Positions 52,843-62,845 of a stretch of 64,000 nt of DNA are shown in pieces; position 1 is the stretch's first letter; each line of letters begins with the position of its first letter. The notes below the pieces were generated by a model. That model did not search any database, had not been told where the DNA came from, and saw nothing but the letters and a program-made list of their open reading frames with translations. Source of the DNA: Cellulomonas xylanilytica (lineage in GTDB: Bacteria > Actinomycetota > Actinomycetes > Actinomycetales > Cellulomonadaceae); contig NZ_BJUB01000002.1 of assembly GCF_007989805.1 (NCBI RefSeq), positions 62,001-126,000 on the forward strand. Reading direction: 5' to 3'. Both the position numbers and the translations under genes were made by a program.

Positions 52843-52895
52843 GGCCGGACACTAACCTCGCCGCGGTCCGGCGGCGCGCGCAGAGCGGGTGGAAC

Positions 52896-54380
52896 TCATG
52901 AGCTGCCCAGCACCGCCGACGGCGCCGGGTCGCCGCTCTCGCCGGCGACGAGGAGATGGCCCTGCGTCCACGCCGCGTCGAGGCCGCCGGGCAGCGGCGC
53001 CTGCCACAGCCGCTCGCCGCCCGTCAGCGAGTACGCCGACAGCGAGCCCGCCGCGGCATCCTCCCCCGGCGTGAGCCCGACCAGCAGGACCCGACCGTCG
53101 GTCATCAGCCGGGCCAGCTGGTCGTAGGTGCCGGCGTTCGCCGTCCAGACCACCGAGCCCGTCCGCCCGTCGAACGCCACGATCTCACCGGCGCTGTCGC
53201 CGCTGGTGCAGTAGACCAGCCCCCGCAGCACCAGGACCGGACCGCTGGTGTGCCGGTCGGCCTGCCACACGGCGTCGCCGCTCGCCGGGTCCAGCGCCTG
53301 CATCCGGGAGCCCTCGATCAGCTCGACGTCCGGCAGGCTCCCGTCGTCCACGGCCCGGTGCACCAGGCGACCGGGGATCCGGCGGTCGTCCCGGCCGGGC
53401 TGAACGATGGTCGTGACCGGCCGGAAGGCGAGGTACCCCGACAGCACCTCGAGCCGCGCGCCGGCCTCGTCGCGGGACAGCCGGTCGTACCGCTCGCGTT
53501 CGCGCGCGACCGTGCCGTCCGCGGCGAGCAGGGTCACCGCGGACCCCGCCTCGGTCACGGCCACCAGGTCGCCGACCGTCACGAGGTCGAACCCGGAGAC
53601 GTCGCCCGCCCGGTCCAGCTCCGGCCGCGGCGACGTGTGGCGCCAGCGCACCTCACCGGTGAGCAGGTCCTGCGCGGTGACCTCGGCATGACCGTCCGCG
53701 CCGGGGGCGGCGACCACCGCGAGCCCGGGCAGCAGGGCGAACGTGAGGGCGGCGGGGGCCGTCCGGTCCGCCACCACCCGTCCGTCCGCGGCGTTGACCA
53801 CGACGACGCGCGAGGTCGTCGGCACGCGCGCGAGGGTCAGGCGGCCGCGCGCACTGGTGCCGAGCAGCGCGTCGGACACCAGGCACGCGACGAGCTCCTC
53901 GGTGCCGTCCTGCTCACCGTCGGGCACGGGCGCGCACGACGTCCTCGACGCACGGGCCCCACGCTGCCCGAGCGCAGGGTCCGGATCGGCCAGCGCGGTG
54001 GCCCACCGGTCGCTCCCGGTCTGCGGGTCGAGCGCCACGACGCTCTGCGCCCCGTCGGGACCGGTGCGCACCCCGACGAGCAGCCCGCCGATCTCGGCGC
54101 CCTCGGTCAGCACCTCGGCGTCGGCCTCGTCGACCGCCCACCGCGCGACCAGGTCCGGGTCGACCGGGCGCAGCACGCCGGGCAGCTGCGCGAACCGTGC
54201 CGACGCGGCACGGTCGCGGGCCGCGAGGACGACCTGCGTGCCGACTAGCACGAGCGCCATGACGAGCAGCGCGACCCCCCAGCGACGGGCACGGCCGGCG
54301 ACCGGAGGCTGCTCCGCAGCGGCGACGGGGCGGTCGTCGTCGACCACCTCCACCTGCTGCATGCGACGCACCGGCCCCAT
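52896..54380 (-). CDS. PQQ-like beta-propeller membrane protein, paralog 3
   Basis: A 494-residue type II membrane protein. N-terminal MQQVEVVDDD, a helix WGVALLVMALVLVGTQVVLA, and blades DPQTGSDRWATALAD, DLLTGEVRWRHTSPR, DPASGDAVWQADRHT and DGRTGSVVWTANAGT. It starts 16 bases after the ECF42 sigma gene, so it may belong to that operon. The start at ATG 54380 puts six residues before the conserved MQxVE motif. Confidence 0.83.
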   Translation of the reverse strand: MGPVRRMQQVEVVDDDRPVAAAEQPPVAGRARRWGVALLVMALVLVGTQVVLAARDRAASARFAQLPGVLRPVDPDLVARWAVDEADAEVLTEGAEIGGLLVGVRTGPDGAQSVVALDPQTGSDRWATALADPDPALGQRGARASRTSCAPVPDGEQDGTEELVACLVSDALLGTSARGRLTLARVPTTSRVVVVNAADGRVVADRTAPAALTFALLPGLAVVAAPGADGHAEVTAQDLLTGEVRWRHTSPRPELDRAGDVSGFDLVTVGDLVAVTEAGSAVTLLAADGTVARERERYDRLSRDEAGARLEVLSGYLAFRPVTTIVQPGRDDRRIPGRLVHRAVDDGSLPDVELIEGSRMQALDPASGDAVWQADRHTSGPVLVLRGLVYCTSGDSAGEIVAFDGRTGSVVWTANAGTYDQLARLMTDGRVLLVGLTPGEDAAAGSLSAYSLTGGERLWQAPLPGGLDAAWTQGHLLVAGESGDPAPSAVLGSS

Positions 54381-54396
54381 CACGCGACAGTAGGCC

Positions 54397-55617
54397 TCAG
54401 CCGCGCACCCTGCGCTCGAGGTACGCCCGCTCCGCATCGTTCGCGGTGCGCGCCAGCGCCTCGCGGTACGCCGCCGCGGCGTCGTCGGTGCGGCCGAGCC
54501 GACGCAGGAGGTCGGCGCGTACCGCGGGTCGCAGCGGGTGGTCCGGGGCCCCGGCCAGGGCGTCCAGCCCGGCCTGCGGACCGTGCGCCATGCCGATCGC
54601 GACCGCCCGGTTCACCTGCACGGCGGCGGACGGCAGCACCACGACGAGCTCGTCGTACAGACCCGCGATCCTGTCCCAGTCCGTGTCCGCGGCCGTCGGT
54701 GCGGTCGCGTGGCACGCCGCGACCAGGGCCTGCAGCTGGTACGGGCCGACGCGCTCGTGGCGGACCGCCTCGCGCAGGTGCCTCAGGCCTGCGTCGATCG
54801 CCGCGCGGTCCCAGAGGGCACGGTCCTGGTCCTCGAGGGCGACCAGGACGCCGTCGACGTCGGTGCGGGCGGACGTCCGCGCGTGGTGCAGCAGCAGCAG
54901 CGCGAGCAGGCCGTGCGCCTCCGGGTCGTCCGGGACGAGCCCGACCAGCACCCGGGCGAGGTCGACGGCCTCGTGGCAGAGGTCGACCCGCACCAGGTGC
55001 GGACCGGAGCTCGCCGCGTAGCCCTCGGTGAACATCAGGTAGAGCACCGCGAGCACGGCGGGCGTGCGCTCGGGCAGCCGCGCCGCGGACGGCACCTGGT
55101 ACGGGATGCCCGCGACCGCGATCTTGCGCTTGGTCCGCACAAGCCGCTTGGCCATCGTCGGCTCGGGCACCCCGAACAGGCGCGCGATCTCCGCCGTCGT
55201 CAGGCCGCACAGCGTGCGCAGGGCCAGCTCGACGCGCGACGACAGGGACAGCGCCGGGTGGCAGCAGGTGAACAGCAGCCGGAGGCGCTCGTCGACGATC
55301 CCGCTGTCCAGCGCGTCGAGGTCGAGCCCGCCCTCGCCGGGGTCGGGGTCGGGACGGATCGACCGCAGCTTCTCGGCGCCGACGCGCTCGCGCCGGATGC
55401 GGTCGACGGCCCGGTTGCGGGCGGTGGTCGTGAGCCAGGCGCGCGGGACGTCGGGGATGCCGTCGCGGCGCCAGGTACGCAGGGCTGCGGCGAACGCGTC
55501 CTGCGTGCACTCCTCGGCCAGGTCCCAGTCGCCCGTGACCCGGATCAGCGTGGCGACGAGACGTCCCCAGTCCTGGGCGAACGTGTCCGCCAGCACGCGC
55601 TCGACGTCGTCGGTCAC
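54397..55617 (-). CDS. ECF42-type RNA polymerase sigma factor with TPR-like C-terminal domain
   Basis: A 406-residue sigma factor. Sigma-2 (about 10-80: WDLAEECTQDAFAAALRTW, ARNRAVDRIRRER) and sigma-4 (about 115-170: FTCCHPALSLSSRVELALRTLCGLTTAEIARLFG in part, then EPTMAKRLVRTKRKI) are followed by a ~230-residue helical TPR-like region typical of ECF42. That region replaces a separate anti-sigma factor as regulatory module. It is coupled by GTGA to a YCII gene, the usual ECF42 partner. Confidence 0.92.
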   Translation of the reverse strand: MTDDVERVLADTFAQDWGRLVATLIRVTGDWDLAEECTQDAFAAALRTWRRDGIPDVPRAWLTTTARNRAVDRIRRERVGAEKLRSIRPDPDPGEGGLDLDALDSGIVDERLRLLFTCCHPALSLSSRVELALRTLCGLTTAEIARLFGVPEPTMAKRLVRTKRKIAVAGIPYQVPSAARLPERTPAVLAVLYLMFTEGYAASSGPHLVRVDLCHEAVDLARVLVGLVPDDPEAHGLLALLLLHHARTSARTDVDGVLVALEDQDRALWDRAAIDAGLRHLREAVRHERVGPYQLQALVAACHATAPTAADTDWDRIAGLYDELVVVLPSAAVQVNRAVAIGMAHGPQAGLDALAGAPDHPLRPAVRADLLRRLGRTDDAAAAYREALARTANDAERAYLERRVRG

Positions 55618-55952
55618 GAGACGCGCACCGGCCTGACCTCCACCTGCCCGATCACTGCCGCGGGGTGCGCGGCCGCGATCGCGACCGCCTCGTCGAGGTC
55701 GGCGCAGTCGACGACGGCGAGCCCACCGACCTGCTCCCGGCCCTCGGCGAACGGGCCGTCGGTCAGCAGGACCTCACCCTCGCGCAGCCGGACCGTCGTG
55801 GCGGTCGCGCTGTCGTGCAGGCCGACGTGCGCGCGCAGCACCCCCCGCTCCTCCAGGTCGGTGATCCAGGCGTGGAACGAGCCGGGAGCCCCCTCCCGCA
55901 GGCGCTCCTGCGCGAGCTCCTCGTCGGCACTGATGAGCAAGAGGTACTGCAT
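55614..55952 (-). CDS. YCII-related (DGPF) protein, ECF42 partner
   Basis: A 112-residue protein with the DGPF motif (LLTDGPFAEGREQVGG) that names this YCII subfamily. MQYLLLISADEELAQE is the typical N-terminus. These proteins nearly always neighbour ECF42 sigma factors and are likely part of their regulon. The stop overlaps the sigma start. Promoter at 55987-56013. Confidence 0.9.
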   Translation of the reverse strand: MQYLLLISADEELAQERLREGAPGSFHAWITDLEERGVLRAHVGLHDSATATTVRLREGEVLLTDGPFAEGREQVGGLAVVDCADLDEAVAIAAAHPAAVIGQVEVRPVRVS

Positions 55953-55986
55953 GACGGCTCCTGACGGTCGACGGGTGGTCCCCCTG

Positions 55987-56013
55987 GACGAGCGGCGGAC
56001 GCCCCGAGGGACA
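55987..56013 (-). promoter_or_regulatory. ECF42-like promoter of the YCII-sigma operon
   Basis: On the minus strand TGTCCC (56013-56008), 17 bases, CGTC (55990-55987). The reported ECF42 pattern, from memory, is TGTCGA with a CGA/TC -10. This is a partial match mirrored by the plus-strand promoter at 56027. Confidence 0.45.
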
Positions 56014-56026
56014 GCATCGCGCGACG

Positions 56027-56053
56027 TGTCCATCAGTGGCAGCGGTCTTCGTC
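56027..56053 (+). promoter_or_regulatory. ECF42-like promoter of the divergent hydrolase gene
   Basis: TGTCCA (56027-56032), 17 bases, CGTC (56050-56053), 34 bases before the hydrolase ATG. It has the same spacing and near-identical elements as the divergent YCII promoter. Confidence 0.45.
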
Positions 56054-56087
56054 CTCCTCGTGACATCCCCCACCCCAGGAGCCCACC

Positions 56088-56864
56088 GTGCAGACCCTCA
56101 CCTCCGCCGACGGCACGCGGATCGCCTACGTGCGCGCCGGGACCGGCCCGGCCGTCGTCTTCGCCACCGGCGCGTTCAACGACCACACCACGTGCGCCCA
56201 CCTCGCGGCGCTGCTCGAGCCCGACCACACGGTGGTCACCTACGACCGGCGCGCTCGCGGGCGCAGCGGCGACACCGCGCCGTACGCGATCGAGCGGGAG
56301 ATCGAGGACCTCGCCGCCGTGGTCGACGTCGCGGGCGGCCGCGCCGCCGTGTTCGGGTTCTCCTCCGGCGGCAACCTCGCCCTCGCCGCCGCCGCGGCCG
56401 GCGTCCCCGTCACGCACCTGGCCCTCTACGAGGCACCGTTCGCGCTGGGCACCCTGCCCGCGCGGCCCGCGGACCTGTCGGCGCGGCTGGCGGCGCTGAT
56501 CGCGGACGGCCGCCCGGGTGACGCGGTCGCGCTGTTCCAGACCGAGGGGGTCGGCATCCCCGCGGCGCTCGTCGAGCAGCTCCGCACGTCGCCGGGCTGG
56601 CCCTCGCTCGTCGCGATCGCGCAGAGCACGGTCTACGACGCGACCATCACCTCGGTGCTCGGCGTGCCGACGCCGTCCATGAGCGCCGTCGACCTCCCGA
56701 CGGTCGTCGTCACCGGCGCGCAGACGTGGCCGGGCCTGCCGGAGTCGGCCGCCGCGCTGGCCCGCCTGCTGCCGGACGCGCGGCACGTCGTGGTCCCCGG
56801 CGGCGCCGACCACGGCATCCCCGCCGAGGCCACCGCGGCCGTGCTCCGGGAGCTGCTGGCCTGA
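56088..56864 (+). CDS. Alpha/beta hydrolase, probably in the ECF42 regulon
   Basis: A 258-residue hydrolase. Oxyanion region VVFATGAFNDHTTC, nucleophile elbow FGFSSGGNLAL (Ser), Asp in the late VVTGAQTWPGLPE region, and a C-terminal HGIPAEATAAVLREL with the catalytic His. The substrate is unknown. Shares its divergent promoter region with the YCII-sigma operon. Ends directly next to the AMIN-like gene (no gap). Confidence 0.88.
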   Translation: MQTLTSADGTRIAYVRAGTGPAVVFATGAFNDHTTCAHLAALLEPDHTVVTYDRRARGRSGDTAPYAIEREIEDLAAVVDVAGGRAAVFGFSSGGNLALAAAAAGVPVTHLALYEAPFALGTLPARPADLSARLAALIADGRPGDAVALFQTEGVGIPAALVEQLRTSPGWPSLVAIAQSTVYDATITSVLGVPTPSMSAVDLPTVVVTGAQTWPGLPESAAALARLLPDARHVVVPGGADHGIPAEATAAVLRELLA

Positions 56865-57404
56865 TCACCAGCGGTGTGCGACGTCCACCACCAGCCGGGA
56901 CGACGTGCCCGGTCCGTCGAGGGTGAACACGCGGAAGGGCAGCCGGGCCCGGACGCCCAGCCCGAGGCTCGTGTAGCCCTCGAAGGACCCGGCCGCCACG
57001 ACCTGCCGGAAGGTGCTGTAGCCCGTCACGTCGGTCAGCTCGAGCGGGTCGGCCGGGTCGTAGGTCTCGTTGTAGCCGGAGTCGTACGACGGGTCGTTCA
57101 CCGTGATCTGCAGGGCCGCGCCGCCGCGCGTCGGGATCTCGTAGCCCGAGGCGTCCTGGATGACGACCGGGACGTACGCCACGGTGTAGCCGCCCACGTC
57201 GCCGGCCACGTCGATCACGAGCCGGTCGTAGCAGGAGTGCCGGCCGGTGCGGACGTTCACCACGGGAGCCTGGGACAGGTCGGGCGCCGCCTTCGCCAGC
57301 GACCCCCACACGATCCCGCAGTAGGGCGCCGCCGCGGCAGGCGACGCCGGGGCGATCAGGAACGCGCCCACCAGCAGCACGACCGAGAAGAATGCTCGCC
57401 TCAT
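56865..57404 (-). CDS. Secreted AMIN-like domain protein
   Basis: A 179-residue exported protein. Signal peptide SVVLLVGAFLIAPASPAAAA-PYC. The mature part is a beta-sandwich-like domain, VVNVRTGRHSCYDRLVIDVAGDVGGY, and closing FRVFTLDGPGTSSRLVVDVAH, matching actinobacterial AMIN-like domains. Two Cys (YCG, SCY) may form a disulfide. Probable cell-wall-associated role; not further defined. Confidence 0.78.
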   Translation of the reverse strand: MRRAFFSVVLLVGAFLIAPASPAAAAPYCGIVWGSLAKAAPDLSQAPVVNVRTGRHSCYDRLVIDVAGDVGGYTVAYVPVVIQDASGYEIPTRGGAALQITVNDPSYDSGYNETYDPADPLELTDVTGYSTFRQVVAAGSFEGYTSLGLGVRARLPFRVFTLDGPGTSSRLVVDVAHRW

Positions 57405-57510
57405 GGCACGACCCCCTTGCCGCGCGGGCGTCGCCGAGAGCCCGATCGTTCAGTCTACGGCCGCGGAGTCGGGACAAAGCGGGTGAAAATGGTCGACGGA
57501 CGCATGGACG

Positions 57511-57550
57511 CGCTGACGCCCGGCCGCTCGGGAGCGACCGGGCGTCAGCG
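57511..57550 (-). terminator. Terminator of the chitinase gene
   Basis: A 13-bp outer stem (57511-57523 with 57538-57550) and an inner 5-bp stem (57525-57529 with 57532-57536) form one long hairpin, seven bases after the chitinase stop. Confidence 0.78.
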
Positions 57551-57557
57551 GGAGTGC

Positions 57558-59198
<1,641 letters not shown>

Positions 59199-59244
59199 CG
59201 TGCGGTTCCCCTGTCCATCGTCGGAGCGTCGAATATGTAAGGAG

Positions 59245-59263
59245 TGTGTACTAATGGTTCACA
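59245..59263 (-). promoter_or_regulatory. Palindromic operator at the chitinase transcription start
   Basis: TGTGTACTAATGGTTCACA is a 19-base inverted repeat with 14 positions self-matching when compared with its reverse complement (7 of 9 pairs are not required to be perfect). It overlaps the predicted start of transcription of the chitinase gene. It does not match the DasR or GlxR/CRP consensus that I know. Confidence 0.5.
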
Positions 59264-59266
59264 GCG

Positions 59267-59296
59267 ACGCTAACAATCGTCACAGGGTGAAGTCAA
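59267..59296 (-). promoter_or_regulatory. Chitinase promoter
   Basis: On the minus strand TTGACT (59296-59291), 18-base spacer, TAGCGT (59272-59267): housekeeping-like -35 and TANNNT -10. Transcription would start around 59260, inside the palindrome at 59245-59263, leaving a ~60-base leader before the ATG at 59198. Confidence 0.5.
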
Positions 59297-59590
59297 CGGT
59301 TCCCGGACACCCGTCTGGGTCGTCTTCCGCGGCACGGACCAGCGGGAAAGCGCAGTCTTCGACAGCGAGAAGCCGCTCCGACGACCGCGTCGACGACGCT
59401 CAGAAATGCCCCCGGGAATGCCGAAGAACGAGGGGCGGCCCTTCTTTCTCCGAGGGCCCGCGGATGTATGCGGACGCCCTTCCTGCGCTCCTTATCAGCA
59501 GCGCACAGGCGTGTCGCGACAGCCGTGTGGGTGGCGGCGAGCAGCATGGGTAGGGCGGGGAACGAGAACTGCACGAAGGAGGTCGAGGAC

Positions 59591-59842
59591 GTGACCGTCA
59601 TCGATCAGCACCACCACCGCTACGAGGCGATCGCCCCGGAGACCGAGGCGCAGGTGCGGCGCGAGGTCGCCGGCGCCTCCTGGTTCCGGCTCGCGTCCGC
59701 CACCAGCCAGGCGCACCACGCCGTCGACGACGCCCGCCGGAGGCACGACGACGACGCCCTGCTGCGGGCCCTGGACCGGCACGCCGTGCTGGAGCGCCTG
59801 CTCGCGGAGGCGACGAACAGACTGCACCCTCCCCGCGGCTAG
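59591..59842 (+). CDS. Small hypothetical His/Arg-rich helical protein
   Basis: A predicted 83-residue soluble protein beginning VTVIDQHHHRYEAI, then one long amphipathic helical stretch (EAQVRREVAGASWFRLA, HAVLERLLAEATNRL). GTG 59591 follows GAAGGAGG at eight bases, the main evidence that it is real. No family recognised. Its stop overlaps the narI stop in a shared CTAG. Confidence 0.55.
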   Translation: MTVIDQHHHRYEAIAPETEAQVRREVAGASWFRLASATSQAHHAVDDARRRHDDDALLRALDRHAVLERLLAEATNRLHPPRG

Positions 59843-60582
59843 CGGCGCACCCGGTCGTCCGACGGGCTCCAGCCCGGCCTGGTCGCCCGGCTGCCCGTCC
59901 GGTCGGACCTGGTGCGGTAGACCACGTACGGTCGCCACAGGTAGAAGACGGGCACGCTCAGCACGTGCACCAGGCGCGTGAACGGCCACAGCGCGAACAG
60001 GATCATGGCGACCATCGCGTGCGCCTGGAAGCCGAACGGCGCGTCGACCATGAGCTCCGGCTGAGGCTGGAACAGGAAGATGCCCCGGAACCACTCCGAC
60101 ACCCCGGTCCGGTAGTCGTACTCGCCGTTGAGGTTGAGGATCGAGCCCGCCACCGTGTTCCAGCAGCCCAGCACGATCACGAGCACGAGGAACAGGTACA
60201 TCACCTTGTCCATCCGCGTGGTGGCGCTGAACACCGGCCCGACCGTCCGCCGCCGGTAGATCAGCAGCGTCAGCCCGACGAGCGTGCAGAACCCGGCGAC
60301 CACCCCGATGGTCACAGCCATGAAGTGGTACAGCTCCTCCGAGATCCCGACGGCCGACGTCCAGCTCTCCGGGATGCCCAGGCCCATGACGTGCCCGAGG
60401 AACACCGCGAGGATGCCGAAGTGGAACAGGGGGCTCCCCCAGCGCAGCAGCCGGCTCTCGTAGAGCTGCGACGAACGCGTGGTCCAGCCGAACTTGTCGT
60501 AGCGGTAGCGCCACCAGTGCCCGAACACGAAGAACGCGAGGCACACGTAGGGCACGACGACCCAGAGGAGCACGGCGCTCAT
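59839..60582 (-). CDS. narI: Respiratory nitrate reductase, gamma subunit (cytochrome b)
   Basis: A 247-residue membrane subunit with five helices, starting VLLWVVVPYVCLAFFVFGHWWRYRYDKFG. Haem-ligand His lie in FHFGILAVFLGHVMG (helix 2) and in FGFQAHAMVAMILFALWPFTRLVHVLSVP (late helices). It takes electrons from menaquinol and passes them to NarH. ATGA overlap with narJ. The C-terminal tail is basic. Confidence 0.94.
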   Translation of the reverse strand: MSAVLLWVVVPYVCLAFFVFGHWWRYRYDKFGWTTRSSQLYESRLLRWGSPLFHFGILAVFLGHVMGLGIPESWTSAVGISEELYHFMAVTIGVVAGFCTLVGLTLLIYRRRTVGPVFSATTRMDKVMYLFLVLVIVLGCWNTVAGSILNLNGEYDYRTGVSEWFRGIFLFQPQPELMVDAPFGFQAHAMVAMILFALWPFTRLVHVLSVPVFYLWRPYVVYRTRSDRTGSRATRPGWSPSDDRVRR

Positions 60583-61187
60583 CGCGGCATCCCCGCCATC
60601 GCGCCGTAGGGTTCGAGCCCGACCTGCTCCCCGGGAGGGCCCTCGGCGGCCAGCCGCGCGACCGCCTCGCGCTCGTCGCCACGCAGCGGTGGCAGCGTCG
60701 AGCAGACGGCAGTCAGCGCGGCGGCCCAAGGAGAGCCGCGGTCGACCAGCGCCAGCCGCAGCAGCTCCAGGCCGGCCCGGTACTCCAGCAGCAGGCGGGT
60801 GCCCGCCTCGACGTCGCCGGTGGCACTGAACTCCAGCACCACGCACAGGTGGTCGGGCAGCTCGTCGGGGCTGACCTCCAGCCCTGCCGCCCGGTACGCC
60901 CGCTTGAACGCGAGCAGGGCCATCCCCCGCTCCCGGGTGTCGCCGTACGCGTAGTACGTCAGGTAGAGGCAGACCTTGCGACGCAGGTCGAAGGTGTCCA
61001 CGTACTCCGCGGTGAGCGCGCCCAGCGGGGTCGTCGCGAGGTGGTCCAGCAGCGGGTCGAACGCGGGCGCCGGCGAGACGGCCCGCAGGTCGGGGACCTG
61101 CGCCACGAGCTCGGCGGTCGGGTACTCCAGGAGGAGCGCGGCGATCCGATGGGTCAGCGCGCGGGTGCGGGCGTCGTCGCGCCTCAT
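60579..61187 (-). CDS. narJ: Nitrate reductase molybdenum cofactor assembly chaperone
   Basis: A 202-residue all-helical NarJ/TorD-family chaperone. Recognisable parts: LLLEYPTAELVAQVPDL, YVDTFDLRRKVCLYLTYYAYGDTRERG (the family core), LPDHLCVVLEFSA. It assists cofactor insertion into NarG and assembly with NarI and is not in the final enzyme. Overlaps narH and narI by four bases each. Confidence 0.94.
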   Translation of the reverse strand: MRRDDARTRALTHRIAALLLEYPTAELVAQVPDLRAVSPAPAFDPLLDHLATTPLGALTAEYVDTFDLRRKVCLYLTYYAYGDTRERGMALLAFKRAYRAAGLEVSPDELPDHLCVVLEFSATGDVEAGTRLLLEYRAGLELLRLALVDRGSPWAAALTAVCSTLPPLRGDEREAVARLAAEGPPGEQVGLEPYGAMAGMPR

Positions 61188-62845
61188 GAGGGGTCCTTCC
61201 GCTCGGGGAAGAGACCCGGCGGCGGGGAGCCCTTGCCGTCCCAGTTGAGCAGGTTCACGCGCCCGCCCTGGCCACCGGTCGGCGTGACCTCGTCGGCGGT
61301 CTGCCGGTCCTTGAGGGCGCGGAAGTTCTCGACCGCCAGAGGGGTGTTGGACCCCGACCCCTCACCGAACGGTCCCGAGCCACCCATCCCCGGGCCGCCC
61401 TCGTAGTCCAGGCTGCACTCGGTGGCCAGCTCCTCCAGGTCGTGCGCGGCCTCCGCGTGCGCGGGCGGGATGACGTACCGCTCGTCGTACTTGGCGATGG
61501 CCAGCAGCCGGTACATGTCGAGCATCTCCTGCTCGGTCAGGCCGACCGCGGCGGGGATCGAGGGGTCGGCGTCGCGACCCATCGAGATGTCCCGCATGTA
61601 GGAGCGCATGGCGGCGAGCTTCTTCAGCACGCCGGTCACCGGGATCGTGTCCCCGGCGGTGAACAGCTCCGCCAGGTACTCCACCGGGATGCGCAGCTGG
61701 TCGATCGCCGCGAACAGGTTGCCTTTCGACTCGGCGTCCTCGCCGGTCTCCGCGACCGCGTCCACCACCGGCGACAGCGGCGGGATGTACCAGACCATCG
61801 GCATCGTCCGGTACTCCGGGTGCAGCGGGAGCGCCACCTTGTAGGTGCTGATCAGGGCCCAGATCGGGGAGCGCTGGGCGGCCTCGATCCAGTCCCGCGG
61901 GATGCCCGCCCGCTCGGCCTCCCGGACCACCGCGGGATCGTGCGGGTCGCAGAAGACGCCGCGCTGCGCCTCCAGCAGGTCGTGCTCGTCGGTCACGGAC
62001 GCGGCCTCCAGGACCTTGTCGGCGTCGTAGAGCACGAGACCCAGGTAGCGCAGCCGGCCGACGCAGGTCTCCGAGCAGACCGTCGGCAGACCCACCTCGA
62101 TGCGCGGGAAGCAGAACGTGCACTTCTCCGCCTTGCCGGTGCGGTGGTTGAAGTAGACCTTCTTGTACGGGCAGCCGGTCACGCACTTGCGCCACCCCTT
62201 GCACTGGTCCTGGTCGACCAGCACGATGCCGTCCTCGGCCCGCTTGTAGATGGCACCCGAGGGACACGACGCCGCGCAGGACGGGTTGAGGCAGTGCTCG
62301 CAGATGCGCGGCAGGTAGAACATGAACGTCTGCTCGAACTCGAGCTTGATCTTCGTCGAGACCCGCTCCAGGATCGGGTCGCTCACCGCGGTCGCCGCGC
62401 TGCCGCCCAGGTCGTCGTCCCAGTTGGCGCTCCACCCGATCTGCATCGGCTCGCCGCTGATCAGCGAGCGCGGCCGTGCCACGGGGGTGTGCTCCTGCAG
62501 CGGCGCGGTGGTCAGCGTCTCGTAGTCGTACGTCCACGGCTCGTAGTAGTCGTCGAGCGACGGCATCTTCGGGCTGACGAAGATCGTCGCCAGGTTCTTC
62601 AGCCGGCCGCCCGCCTTGAGCTTCAGGCGACCGCGCTTGTTGAGCCGCCACCCGCCCTGCCAGCGCTCCTGGTCCTGGTAGGTGCGCGGGTACCCCTGCC
62701 CCGGTCGCGTCTCGACGTTGTTGAACCAGACGTACTCCGTGCCGGCCCGGTTGGTCCACGCCTGCTTGCACGTCACCGAGCAGGTGTGGCACCCGATGCA
62801 CTTGTCGAGGTTCATCACCATCGACATCTGCGCCATGATCCGCAT
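61184..62845 (-). CDS. narH: Respiratory nitrate reductase, beta subunit (Fe-S)
   Basis: A 553-residue subunit with four Fe-S cluster motifs: LDKCIGCHTCSVTCKQAW, CEHCLNPSCAASCPSGAI, DQCKGWRKCVTGCPYKK (with the Trp replacing a Cys in the [3Fe-4S] motif, as usual) and AEKCTFCFPRIEVGLPTVC. It relays electrons between NarI and NarG. The ATG overlaps the narG stop by one base (TGATG). Confidence 0.97.
   Translation of the reverse strand: MRIMAQMSMVMNLDKCIGCHTCSVTCKQAWTNRAGTEYVWFNNVETRPGQGYPRTYQDQERWQGGWRLNKRGRLKLKAGGRLKNLATIFVSPKMPSLDDYYEPWTYDYETLTTAPLQEHTPVARPRSLISGEPMQIGWSANWDDDLGGSAATAVSDPILERVSTKIKLEFEQTFMFYLPRICEHCLNPSCAASCPSGAIYKRAEDGIVLVDQDQCKGWRKCVTGCPYKKVYFNHRTGKAEKCTFCFPRIEVGLPTVCSETCVGRLRYLGLVLYDADKVLEAASVTDEHDLLEAQRGVFCDPHDPAVVREAERAGIPRDWIEAAQRSPIWALISTYKVALPLHPEYRTMPMVWYIPPLSPVVDAVAETGEDAESKGNLFAAIDQLRIPVEYLAELFTAGDTIPVTGVLKKLAAMRSYMRDISMGRDADPSIPAAVGLTEQEMLDMYRLLAIAKYDERYVIPPAHAEAAHDLEELATECSLDYEGGPGMGGSGPFGEGSGSNTPLAVENFRALKDRQTADEVTPTGGQGGRVNLLNWDGKGSPPPGLFPERKDPS

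Larger units (their letters stand above)
59199..59590. other. 392-base non-coding region around the chitinase promoter
   Basis: Distinctly AT-richer near 59230-59300, where the chitinase promoter and its palindrome lie. From about 59310 to 59570 I see no convincing gene; short open frames there have no plausible ribosome site. The promoter of the small gene at 59591 should also be here. Confidence 0.5.

Noticed and set aside
48503..54380. PQQ-dependent dehydrogenases
   Set aside because: The three propellers carry blade repeats but none of the PQQ/calcium-binding active-site motifs and no cytochrome domain.
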